The notes beneath the pieces were generated by a model, which was not told where the DNA came from, made no database searches, and saw only the letters and a program-made list of their open reading frames with translations. Shown one piece after another: positions 13,601 through 24,091 of a stretch of 64,000 nt of DNA. The stretch's first letter is position 1, and each line of letters starts with the position of its first letter. The DNA comes from Lingula anatina (lineage: Eukaryota; Brachiopoda; Lingulata; Lingulida; Lingulidae), in contig NW_019775846.1 of the NCBI RefSeq assembly GCF_001039355.2, positions 124,001 to 188,000 of the forward strand. The letters run 5' to 3'. A program made the translations under genes and the position numbers.

Positions 13601-15964
13601 TTTGGCAAAAACACTGATCTGTAATAATAATAATAATAACAATGATTTTTTAAGCAGACATCAATTTATTCATCAATGGCATAATGTTTCACAAACACCA
13701 ATTTCATTAGTGTTACCATAAGCCTATACCAACAAAAAGGAGAATTTTTTAAAACAGTAAGATCACAGTGATATTCCAAATAAAACAGTAGATTTAAGAA
13801 AAATGACAAAAACTTAAAATAATACAATGCCAATTAGCAACAACTCACCTTTATCAGTTTGCGGAAATATCTGTACTCCTGTTCCCATCTGTCCAGTGGT
13901 ACATGCTCAGTTTCATCATCGTCACGCATTCTAGTGACTCCCTTGATACTTATGGTGCAGTAATCATCTTTGTTGATGTTCTCATGGCTTACAACTCTGA
14001 AAATGTACCAAAGGTATAAGTGTAGTGAAAAGTATAAAGTGTATTATATCAATTAAACAATTAAACAATTAAAAGGTTTTACCGAACTGGATAATATCTT
14101 AAGACATAAATGATTCACACTTGTATGAAGCTATGCACCATTTTTTTTCATCCATAGATAATTTTCCTTTATTGCTATGTGGAAATAATCAAATCATTTT
14201 GAATATTTTTTACTTAACATAATTTTAAAAACTTTATAAATTACAAGTGATACTATAAATATCATCTCATACTTCACGTCTCTATTTATGTTATCATTCA
14301 ACTTACTTCAAGTTGAAGTAATGATAGTCCACAGAAGATTTTGGCACTGCAGGACTAAGATACAAGAACCCAATCTTAGGGTTCTCTCTCACAAGCTGAA
14401 TCATCTGTAAAGGATCTTTAATGCCCTCCAGATGAGTTGTGCCTGGAAAAAACAAAATTAATTTTAACAGTATGCATAAAATAAATATGCTTTTATTCAC
14501 CAGGGGTTATTCTGAATAAAACAATGAGATAAAAATAAAAAGCCATGAACCCTGGGGTAAAAAAATGCTGTAAGCCACCTAGCAAAGAATTCATATTATC
14601 AAAGTTTTTGAAAATCATACTTCCAATTATCTGAAGAGTTTCCACATGGTTGCCAACTTAGCAATGTAAACACTTCTCAAAACACTTCTTTGACTTAACC
14701 TCATCTAATTCTATCCTTAAAGAAATTCAAATGTTCAATTTTTAAACATTAATCTAATTTTTTAAATAAAAATAAAATAAATGATGCTCTTACCTTTAGC
14801 GGTAATGGAGGGTCCTGGTACAGTAGAAGCACGGACATGTCTTCCTTTGGGAGAAGGTGGTTTTGGTTCTTTGGGTGGCACTGGGGAAATCTGTCTGCTA
14901 GCAGCACTCATTGACTCCTGGAAACAAATATGTTATACTTGACAACATGCCATGCATTCATATGTTAGTGATGGAATTTGGTCTTCTCTCCATAGTAGCT
15001 GTATCTATATGCCTGAATATTGTTCCATGTGCTCCATAAATCATACTTTCAAACAAATTATCTGATCTGGTGTTACTAATTTTTCACACTACAACCTCAT
15101 TATCCTGTTTGTTTAAAGTGAAGTTAACACATTAAGAAATAACTATTGAATGCAGATAAAAGCCTGATAATGCACCTGTTTCTGTTTAAACTCCTCTGGT
15201 AGTTCTGGCAGTGGTGATGCTGAAGCTGGCCTATCCATTGGTTCCACTGAACTGGCACGTTTCATTTTCTTGGCCTGTGGTTCTTCTTTTTTGAAAAACC
15301 CTTGAGCTTCCATCTTTTCCTTAGCCTTCATATGGATAAATTCTGGCTGATTCACCATTTGATATTTTTGAAGACTAGGCTAAAATATGGAAATAAGACA
15401 CACTTATGATATAAATGAGCCTCATATTCAATATTATATCAAACACGGAGTAACATGGAAAAGACCAACACTGCATACACCTCAAAATCTATCACTCCAC
15501 AAAAAAAGAAAAAAAATCCCTAAGAAAAATATATAATTGGATATTAACAACAGTGCATATCTCCAAAATTATTTTGACTAAATCATTCATATCTAATTTG
15601 ATAGTTAAATGATTTGCTCATATTAATAATACTTGATATATTAGTTCACAACAGTCACAGCCTCACAGGTAAAATATACTTTACATATTACACAGTTACT
15701 TACCAAAGGTTCCAACTTTGCAGCAACAGGTGTGTTTTCTTTCCTTAACTGGGCATTTGTAGGCCTGTTGAATCTCAGAGCCCTTGTATTGATAGGTGCT
15801 TGTTTTGGTGCAAATGAGTACAGTCTTGCCTTCAGTTTTTCTTGATCCACACTCGGTAGCGCCCCATTTGCTCTTTGGCCATTTAACTGTCCACTGTGGC
15901 CATTAACTTGGCCATTCATTTGGCCATTCATTCTGGAGCTAAATGCAGCATTTGGTGTATCCAT
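7653..15964 (-). CDS. DNAH6: Dynein axonemal heavy chain 6, N-terminal part, copy B (cut short at 7466)
   Basis: Second copy of the same DNAH6 tail region, in the same orientation. Coding exons: 15704-15964 (ATG at 15964), 15176-15379, 14794-14917, 14307-14442, 13849-13996, 13496-13618, 12922-13056, 12546-12678, 12281-12413, 11766-12000, 11278-11492, 10872-10980, 9450-9570, 8994-9145, 8532-8684, plus two not visible in copy A, 8024-8275 and 7653-7781. These give 921 codons, all open. The last two carry the family stretches VPTPPEDFAVYQTLNPSV and DLQKRAF-YKSYQKNFK. Encoded differences from copy A are minimal: residue 10 is Ser instead of Pro, and exons 8532-8684 and 8994-9145 differ only by synonymous changes. 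The acceptor of the 11278-11492 exon is TAG here and CAG in copy A. After 7653 the gene stops without the remaining three quarters of the protein, so this copy cannot be a complete gene as assembled. Confidence 0.92.
8424..8448. repeat. A25 homopolymer in a copy-B-only intronic insertion
   Basis: Copy B has about 45 extra bases here, ending in a run of 25 A, in the intron between exons 8532-8684 and 8024-8275. Copy A reads straight through (around 110-120) with only eight A. It may be a tiny retro-insertion tail or polymerase slippage. Confidence 0.75.
9697..10711. mobile_element. TTAA-flanked insertion of about 1 kb present only in copy B
   Basis: Copy A has one TTAA (1362-1365) in this intron. 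Copy B has TTAA at 9697-9700 and again at 10708-10711, with 1,007 bases between them that have no counterpart in copy A. The right 637 bases (10075-10711) are a member of a TTAA-flanked family seen at 41.5 and 59.3 kb. The left 374 bases (9701-10074) are unrelated to that family and unidentified. No transposase ORF is visible, so it is non-autonomous. The TTAA duplication is characteristic of piggyBac-type transposition. Confidence 0.8.
10075..10711 (+). mobile_element. TTAA family element, long copy
   Basis: Ends are TTAA-AGCAATAATAACTCTTC and CGAAGAGTTATTATAAC-TTTAA, inverted repeats of each other. Internally it shares ACGGC(C)GTTAT, GACTAACTTTGAATG-like and CCATTGGTAAGTA segments with the copies at 41459-41804 and 59283-59598. 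It carries about 300 extra central bases, including a perfect 26-bp palindrome at 10540-10565. It may be closer to the ancestral element than the shorter copies. Confidence 0.75.
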
Positions 15965-17040
15965 TTTTTATTTCTAATATAAAAGAAACTATTTTTAGTG
16001 TATAACTATCTTTTCACTGATAATATTGAAGCAAAGGCATGTAATTATCACATACATAATACTAGCATTTGAACACACATGACCTGTGAATAAAGATTAA
16101 ATTTACGTAGCCCTTCTATCACAGCTAAACCACATGACTGTGCCACTGTGTAGACCTTGAAGACTTGATATGACTAAGACCCCATTTCCAGAGATTAGAT
16201 CGTTCTACTTTAGATCGACCTAACTCCCTGGGGGTTCACGCTAAATAGCTGTCAGCCGAGCGGACACGAAAGTTAATTACCCCCTTACCGCTTGTAGTAG
16301 GCGGGACGGACATTTAAGAAGGATTATCTGACAGTAATCTAGTGAGACTCCCCGCGAGGATAGATCGATCTAAAAGCTCTGGGAATACAGCCTATGTCTA
16401 AGAAAATGTAGAAGAAGAGATCATATTTGTATTTTCACAAATAACCCCAAAATATGTTGCTCTGACGAACACAAAAGTCATTATCATTTTGTATAAAAAG
16501 TATGTAATAAAGGTTCACCCCAAACCTTTTAACATTTCCGTATTCCTTATGTCAGGTTGTAATTATAACTACATGTACATATTCTTAAGATGTGTAAAGC
16601 AAGTGCCTTGTAACAACTGGGAAAGCTGGATACAAATACGACTATATTAACCATATCCAGCATTTTACAAACAATATAAGGCATATATAATGACATAGAG
16701 AAGTATATATATCAAATGCATTGAAATTAAACTTCTTCAACCTCTTGAGCTTCGCTTACCTGAATTTCTATTTCACATTTTTAAGAACTTGACAAAAATT
16801 GTGACATCCGCCATATTGGTTTATTATTTCTAAGCAACGATGCCGGAGATATCCGGACTAAAGCGGAAAAATTACCAAAGTTATTTTTTACAAACCGTCA
16901 GTTTTTTGTGAAAATATTTAAGAAAAATAGTATTTGGAGCGAAATATTTGATTAATTCAACTTTTTTTATTTTTTACGAAGACTTCATTTTAGGGCAAGC
17001 AGAGGGGGGAGACTCGGTCAAAAGAACGCTTGTAGTCTCG
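15965..17040 (-). promoter_or_regulatory. DNAH6: DNAH6 copy B 5' UTR, promoter and shared upstream region
   Basis: Equivalent to 6624-7465. The noncoding exon donor is at 16760. Compared with copy A, the CRE-like TGACGTC has become TGACATC (16802-16808), a CpG transition. A palindromic mobile element of about 230 bp sits in the first intron at 16163-16394. Beyond 17040 the sequence runs into a GC-richer stretch with an ETS-like CCGGAAG (17054-17064), which lies between this gene and tropomodulin and may drive both. Confidence 0.5.
16163..16394 (+). mobile_element. Palindromic MITE, family P2, copy-B-only
   Basis: About 230 bases that interrupt a stretch continuous in copy A (6810-6825). Both ends carry imperfect inverted repeats: CCATTTCCAGAG on the left and CTCTGGGAATACAG on the right. 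Inner inverted motifs are AGATCGACCTAACTCCC / GAGACTCCCC-AGATCGATCT. There is no coding capacity. The same family occurs at 47090-47330 and, inverted, at 57808-58030. Target duplication is not clear; CTAAG occurs on both sides. Confidence 0.75.
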
Positions 17041-18559
17041 CCCATTCTCGCGGCTGTTCCCGGAAGTTTATATGCTAAGACGGGGTCCTTCAGGGTGGAG
17101 TGAATTTAGCCGGGTAGGTACTGAAGTTTTTCATGCTTTAGAGACGTTGCCTTCTTGATTGGTGAATCTTTAAAAAGACATTATAACTATGGTTACTAGA
17201 AGTGTGCTTATGCCATATTAATTACCGATCATCAATTTGTTAACGATGTAGGTCAATATAAATACCATGTTATTTCAACCTACTGTATCTGGGTCTGTCA
17301 GTCTCACAGTCAACATTATATTTACTGTTATGACTCACATAGTTTAGATTCAGCTTTACAGCTATCTAGGGCATGGGAATGAATATTTCAGAGGAGGGTA
17401 TGGTGTTGTGCATTTCATCTTTTTTTCTGACAATTTACTCCCAACTTAAAATATGTATGTCTGTTAAATTCATTTGGGTCATAAAAATATTTGTGTATGT
17501 AATATGAAGATATACTTGTAGATTGTCATGATCATAGTCTTAATATAATAAACTCTTGTCCCCGATCCTCAAAATACATATAAATATCTATATCAGCTAG
17601 AAAACTTTTTTATAATAAATTTTGTTACGTAGAGAAATAGATATCTGCAGCTGTTTTAGTTGCTGTGGGGTGGTCTTTGAAATTGATGTTACAAAATGTA
17701 TGTTAGTCTTTGTTCTTTATTCTTTGAGAATTTTGCTTTTAAAAACTATGCATATTTTAATATTACAAAAAAATGGACAAAGGAATCAATGATATTTGTT
17801 CTTGTCAAAATAATCAGTCCCCCCCCCCCTTCACCCTTAAAAGGATTCACTGTCAGAAAACATGATGTAAAAAAAAAAAAAAAAAAAAAAATAGAATTTC
17901 ATAGTCATGCAGAATCATGTTTATAACATTGCTCTTTGGTCATTGTAAGTAGATAAATTAATTCTGGCCAGTTACCTGGTCATGGTAATCATTCAATAAA
18001 TTAGGTGTACATGTTTGTGATGAAAGGACATGTCACTGAATCTATTATTTATTTGTCATTATTAAAACATCAGTTATTCATGATATTACATAAAGCATAG
18101 TATATGAGTTCTTGATTAAACTATGCCAACTGCATGCAATTTGTCCCTTCTTTAAAATAAACTTGCTTTGCAACAACTACCTTGAATGACCAGAGATCAC
18201 TCCATGGAGACTTGCCTCTATTATTGGTATGAGTTTTTAGTATATTCTGAAACTCAGGATGAGCAAAGGCTAATAAGTATGCAGAGTCACAGACACTGTG
18301 TTAGCAAGCTGTTATACTTGTACCTAATGTTGGGTCAATAATTCTGGGGACATGCAAGCTTGGTGTATTCTTGGCAAGTGAAAACTAATTAATATATTAT
18401 GTACCTCTTGGATTTATACTTGCTTAAAGATGGACTACATGTATGAAAATGTTTAAAAGTCTAATTGGGTTTTTGGCTAAATTTGAGTTCTTACAGGACA
18501 TTGCAGTTTCAAAAATTTCTCAAAGTAAAAAAAAAGAAAAATTCAAAGAGGGCAGATCC

Positions 18560-18745
18560 CCACCAAAACAACTCAGTTCTTCTTCTTAATTAATTAATTA
18601 GTCAGTTAATTATTAAATGGATCACCACCAATATCTAATCGATTTTAAGTCAGCCCATGGCCATTTCTGACCTTTCCTGAAAATTTTATCAAAATCCAGC
18701 TATAAGTTTTTGAGTTAAGCTGTTTACTTACAAACCAGGTAAGAG
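18560..18745 (+). mobile_element. SINE-like conserved repeat remnant
   Basis: The stretch containing GGATCACCACCAATATCTAA, CTGACCTTTCCTGAAAATTT, TCAAAATCCAGCTATAAG and TTTTTGAGTTA resembles a repeat tail I recall as widespread in marine invertebrate genomes and usually assigned to SINEs. A short TTAA-rich run (about 18586-18615) interrupts its left side. Identification rests on memory of the motif, not on a search. Confidence 0.45.
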
Positions 18746-21700
18746 AAAAACAAAAACCCCTAGGCAGAAGTAACAATGTGCATTTTCATTGCCATGTGGA
18801 TTATCCAAAACAGCTTTCTTTTTTGTGATAGCAATATCTTTTAAAGTATTCCACTGGAGACATTTTTTTCAAGATCTGCTGCTGATGTCATATCCCAATT
18901 TCCTTTATAACATCTTTTCAGTTTATGTAAATAAAAATTACAACACAGGGAAGACACCACCATCATTGTATCATCAGTCAGTTTGTGTTGATGTTTTATG
19001 TTAAGCAGTTGATCCTTCACAAGGTCATATAAAGAATCAACACCATGATATATCACACAAATGGAAACAGGAGACCAATTCAGGCTTTCAGTGAGAAGCT
19101 ATCAATGGACAGGAAGTTGAATTACACAATTGCTTTTTTTCGATAATTACTGTGGTTTTTGCCACATTTGCTGTACCAGTCATATGATAACTAATGGTTT
19201 TTATTTTCTTTATAAGATATCAATTTTATTTATTTAACATATTGCATGTAATAATCACTGAAGCATGGATCCCATCCTTCAAAATTTGTCTCATTGAAAT
19301 TTGACCAGTGCAGCCCCACAGCATAGTTACAAAGCACTTTGTGTTATAAAACCAGTCCATGGTCAAACTGTTGTACGTGATCCCTTTTTTAGTATGGGTC
19401 AGTGGACTGCACTTGAGAATAGTGCCAAGTTTATGTGAAATTTATCAATAAATGTCCCTGAAATGTTAAGTTAATCACAGTTGATTCAAAATGTTAAAAA
19501 GTACCAAGGTGAGATAAGGAAATGTATCTTTTGATCTCTTTCTCTCCCCCCCCCCCCCCCCCCCCCCAAGTGCTCTTTTTTGATGTGAAAAAAAAAAGCG
19601 TTTGAAAATTTAGGGTGAATAAAAATAAGGAAGCAAACAAGCAAAAGACAAACCATTTTTCCATCTGGAAACTTACTGAAGATATCTCAGTCCAGCTGAT
19701 GAAAGTAACCCATTTTACCTGCTCAGCTGTATGCACAGGGATTTGAAACTGGATATGATTGCTTCTTTTATAGGTAGATCTCAGTAAGGGGTAATTATTT
19801 TCAGACCAAATTTGAGGTAGTGTATGGTCTTGGGTGCTAGTTGGATGTATCTTAGTGTAGTTATTATTACAGCAGAGAAGTACGAAACTCGTTTGGCCTA
19901 TCTGCTGAAGTTTTTACTTCATTCAGTTAGAGAAAAAGGTTTTCCAAATCACCAAAAATATTTTTTCAACTCACTCAATGACAGATCAGTCAATATTCAG
20001 GGATAAGATTTACATGTTTCTCATATTCCAAAGGTAAAAGGAAATATTTTAAGCTGTTGGTAAGCTTTCTTGGCCCATTTCTCATGTTTTACTGATATAT
20101 TTTCATACTTGAAATGCACAAGCCCCCTTCACTCAGAAAAATTTGGTAATAGAGTGAGGCACAATGAATCTACAATCCCTTCAGGAATGTGTGGAAGGTG
20201 AAATGGGAGTTTTGATGTTTACATTTGGTTCTTAATGGTGGAAGAGTACTGCTTAAGATTTGTTGATTGTTTGTTGTGAGGTTTTATGTTGAAATGATCC
20301 TGTTTATGTTCTTTATTGTTCAGGGGGAGATGTGGATAGAGATCAAGGGTCTGTTTCAATATTTTTACTATAGAACTAGATGAAAGTAATAGATGTTTTG
20401 TAACTTATGTACTGGTAATCATTTTATGAAAGTGGATAAGTTCTTTATACATCTGTATTTGTTTAGCTAACATTATTTCTAATGAAAGAGTAATGTTTTG
20501 TACAATTTTCTCAGGATCTGCAAAATGGACCACATACTTACATTTTTTAAGCTCATTTTTAAGTCTAAAAACAGAACTATAAAACTGTATATTTTTCATA
20601 AATTCACATATTTCTAAGGACAGACAGACATGAAGTAGTATTGAGCTAGCATGGTGAGTTATGGTTAGGCAATGGATTGTTTTCCTTTGTGCTTAATCGA
20701 AGTAATCCTGGATATCAATCCCCATATGACAGTGGTGTCAGGTGTCTGTTATATGTAATTGGTTCTTTACACACATATCTGTTAACAGTTACACAAGTGT
20801 GTGTGTGCTGAAGTGAGAAGAGGGTTTAAGAAATAAATTCAACTTTATGCTTGTCATTGTATAACATGAAATTCATGAATATAGTACTTGATAGTTTTCG
20901 TTTTTAAGAGGTAAAATAATTTTGGATTTATTTACAACAGATTGCATTAATTTTATAAATTGGAAAATTAAAATTTTTGTCAAAATATGCTCTTCTGATG
21001 CCATGGTCTTTTTGAAATAGTCCAACACATACAACCATAATTTACAGTTTTAGTAACTATAGACTTTTATTACGGATTTTTGTATCTTTTTCCATTGTGA
21101 ACAACAACTTTTTATGTAGTAAATGATCAGAATGAACCCCTATTCCTATTTTTCACATAATAATTTGGCAAATTCCCTTAAAATGATTTAATATTGAACA
21201 GTGTAATATATTTACAACTGAGACCACAACTGCATATACCTGTGCTAACATGTGGTATTTTTAGTGTGTTATTTATGACACTAGTCAGCTCTTGGATGCT
21301 TTGCGTCAGTGCCTGTAGTGCAGGTACCCATTGAAAGGGTTCACTTTCAATTCAATACTAATTACCCATAGTCTGAACATTATTCATAACTGTATGGACT
21401 CTGTTCTTCAATATCCTTAGGATTCATGATACAAATAATAAATAGCATATGTTGCAATCAACTGTTAATGTGGTTAACTGTTTTTGTAAACAAAGTTAAT
21501 TGTCTTGCAAGGTCAGTTCTTGGGTGGGTGAAAATGGAATAAAGCCAAAGGTATTTACATCAGTTTGAATGATTGTTAGCCACAGAGTGTATAGTTCTAC
21601 ATGGGTGTGGAATACATGCCCTTTTTCTGTAGCTGTTGAATGTTGATTCCACTGAAAAAAAAAGGTAAGGTATTTTGTTGTATGCAAGTTTTTGGTTTAA

Positions 21701-21891
21701 ATTGGATGGATCTTTCACTCTTTATAAGTGCAAAGGATTCAAATTGCTTTATTGATATATATACTATACCTTTAAGTTATAATCATTGGACATAGACAAC
21801 TACTGTGTTACACAAATTAGTAAGTAACACAATTGCATAAATAAAGTATTTTATGGTAAGTTTGATATTAACACAGCAGGACAATATGCAT

Positions 21892-21892
21892 A

Positions 21893-21929
<37 letters not shown>
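21892..21929. repeat. (TG)n(GA)n microsatellite
   Basis: A short TG run is followed by about 14 GA units, in the presumed tropomodulin first intron. Confidence 0.9.
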
Positions 21930-23483
21930 CCATCCAAAGATGGCACAGAAGAACAATGTGCATGTGTGTGGGTGAGTAAGAGAGACTAAAGACAGGCTGT
22001 GGATACTATACTTGAACACATTGTCACAATGTGGTCAATTAAGTTGGTAGTTGGTTTGGTATGTGGATCTGAAATTGTACCAGTGCATTGCGTGTACTTT
22101 TAACATTTTTCATGCAGTTTTAATGTTAAGTCATTCAATTTAAAAGGAAATACCATCTTGCAAAGTGGCACTAGTGGCTGTGAGACCTAAGAAGAAAAAT
22201 TTTAGATGTCACTGTTATATGTCACTTGTGACAAAGCAAAAGATTTACAGTTTGTTTTCATAGACATGAAGCCAAGTTATCCTGCCCCTCTTCTTTTTCA
22301 TCTTTTAAATTCCAAATATACTACACCAGATTGAAGTTTGACAGAACATAGATGCACTTTGGTACTGTAAGATCTACTGAATTGTAATCAGTCATAATTT
22401 GATTGCTTGATAACAACAGATATACTCATACATAATCCACTATATACTTCTTTTTGTTGCATGAATACAATTACTTTGGCTCAGTGACAGAACAAATGTG
22501 TAACAACTTTGATCAATGTGAATGACTTCCTGTGAAGGTAATTTGATGTTGTTACACTGTGTCCTTGCAGTATGGGACAGAGTGAAATATGAGCTGTCTA
22601 CCAGTACCTGGCAAAGTGAATCTGTTAACAAGATAACAAGCTTACCTGAGCAAAGGATATCTGAGAATACTTAGAGTGACAATAATGATGTTTTGATACA
22701 GGGTTGATGGGTTTATTTGCTTTATCTGATATTTGACTATGTCATCTGGATATCAGACAAACAAGAAAATTAATTTTATGGTCTTCACTTTCAGCATTAA
22801 AAAAAGGTTTATTGTTGAGTTAATGAAATGGCAGTTATAGGGACATTGGTATCTGTTTTCAAAGCTAATGTGTCATAGATAATTCATATAATTCTCACAT
22901 TATTAAAATGTTTGTGAATGTTGCTATGGAAGAAGAGTGGCATTGTTGTGGTTTCGAAGTTAAGTATCTTAGGCCAAGGGAATTTTGCCTAGACTTAATG
23001 TGATAATCATGTATATACAGGTAAACTACTATGTAGATACTGCTGGGGTGATGAGACTTCTTGAATAAAATGCAGGTATTATTCTGCATTGTTACTGTCA
23101 TTAAGTTGTAAACTACCAAAATCTGTGTGTATCATAATCTGTGTGTGCTTGCTTTTCCATTCAAAAGTTTCGTATCATTTTTTTTTGTAAGATTTACTTT
23201 GATATTAGGAATTTCCTGTAACACAATATATGTTTCAATGCGACCTACTATGTGGACATTGTTGTATAAAGTGGATATTTGCATGATTTAATATAGTTAA
23301 TACAGTCTTTTTCCCTGATAACTTTATCATGGCCCTTCTCAGAGAAGACTAGTAAACAAAAGTTATCTTCATTGAATTGCAATATTTTTGACAGCCTTGT
23401 CTATAACTAACCCTAATTATAATACTGTATGCACCGCAGGATTCTTTTCTTGTAAAAATTGTACACCCAAGATACGAGATAAA

Positions 23484-23684
23484 GGCTTCGTTCACATGCA
23501 ATGTCTATTTTCTATTTTCTATTTTCTATTTTCTATTTTCGGTATGTCTTATGATCACGGTTACTATAAGTAACTGGCTCGCGCTGCCAGTAATTACGCG
23601 GCGGGATATTCAGTGCACAGACCGTGATCATAAGACATACCGAAAATAGAAAATAGAAAATAGACATTGCATGTGAACGAAGCC
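23484..23684. mobile_element. 201-bp fold-back element with TATTTTC repeats in both arms
   Basis: The left arm starts GGCTTCGTTCACATGCAATG, then has five TATTTTC units, then GGTATGTCTTATGATCACGG. The right arm is its reverse complement, with only three units (14 bases fewer) and otherwise identical. A central spacer of about 50 bases contains GCGCTGCCAGTAATTACGCG. AAA flanks both ends. There is no ORF. Near-perfect arms imply a recent insertion. Confidence 0.85.
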
Positions 23685-24091
23685 AAAGACTGAAACAAAA
23701 GACAGCATATATTTATGGCCCTGAATGTGCATTATCATTAATCATCTGTTCTTGGCATATATACTTAATAGGTATATAAAAGATTTCACTTTCCTTCGGA
23801 ACTTGCACACACTAAGTGGTACGCATTTGTTAAGTTGTTTTTGGTATTCTTCATTATTTGACAGAATGTCAACATTTTTGGTCAGAAAAGCCAAAAATGA
23901 TGAAATATTTTACAAAAATGTTTGATCAGTCATAGCAAGAGAAGAAAAATTGAGTGATATCAATGGGTATTTGTATGCTTTTGTTTTCTTTTATTGGTGG
24001 TGTTTGAAACAAAATAATCTTATATAATTAACTGTATATTAATTTGTTTCTTTGTGTTTTTTTCAGAAGGTGACTTACACAAAGGAACATA

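Larger units (their letters stand above)
17041..24066 (+). other. Tropomodulin 5' region (promoter and probable long first intron)
   Basis: No coding exon is recognised in these 7 kb. The first coding exon of tropomodulin begins with a 5' UTR right after an acceptor at 24066, so an upstream noncoding exon must exist. A candidate ends at CCGG|GTAGGT (17113) in the GC-richer stretch at 17041-17120; this is a guess. The interval holds poly-C (17821-17829, 19547-19567), poly-A (about 17870-17891), a SINE-like remnant, a TG/GA microsatellite and the fold-back element at 23484-23684. ORFs here are short and show no protein-like composition. Confidence 0.5.

Noticed and set aside
1..17040. Two distinct dynein paralogues
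   Set aside because: Intron sequence, splice sites and microsatellites are shared at near-allelic identity; paralogues of any age would not keep matching introns.
18789..19056. Overlapping 71-codon ORFs on both strands
   Set aside because: Mutual shadows without coding features.
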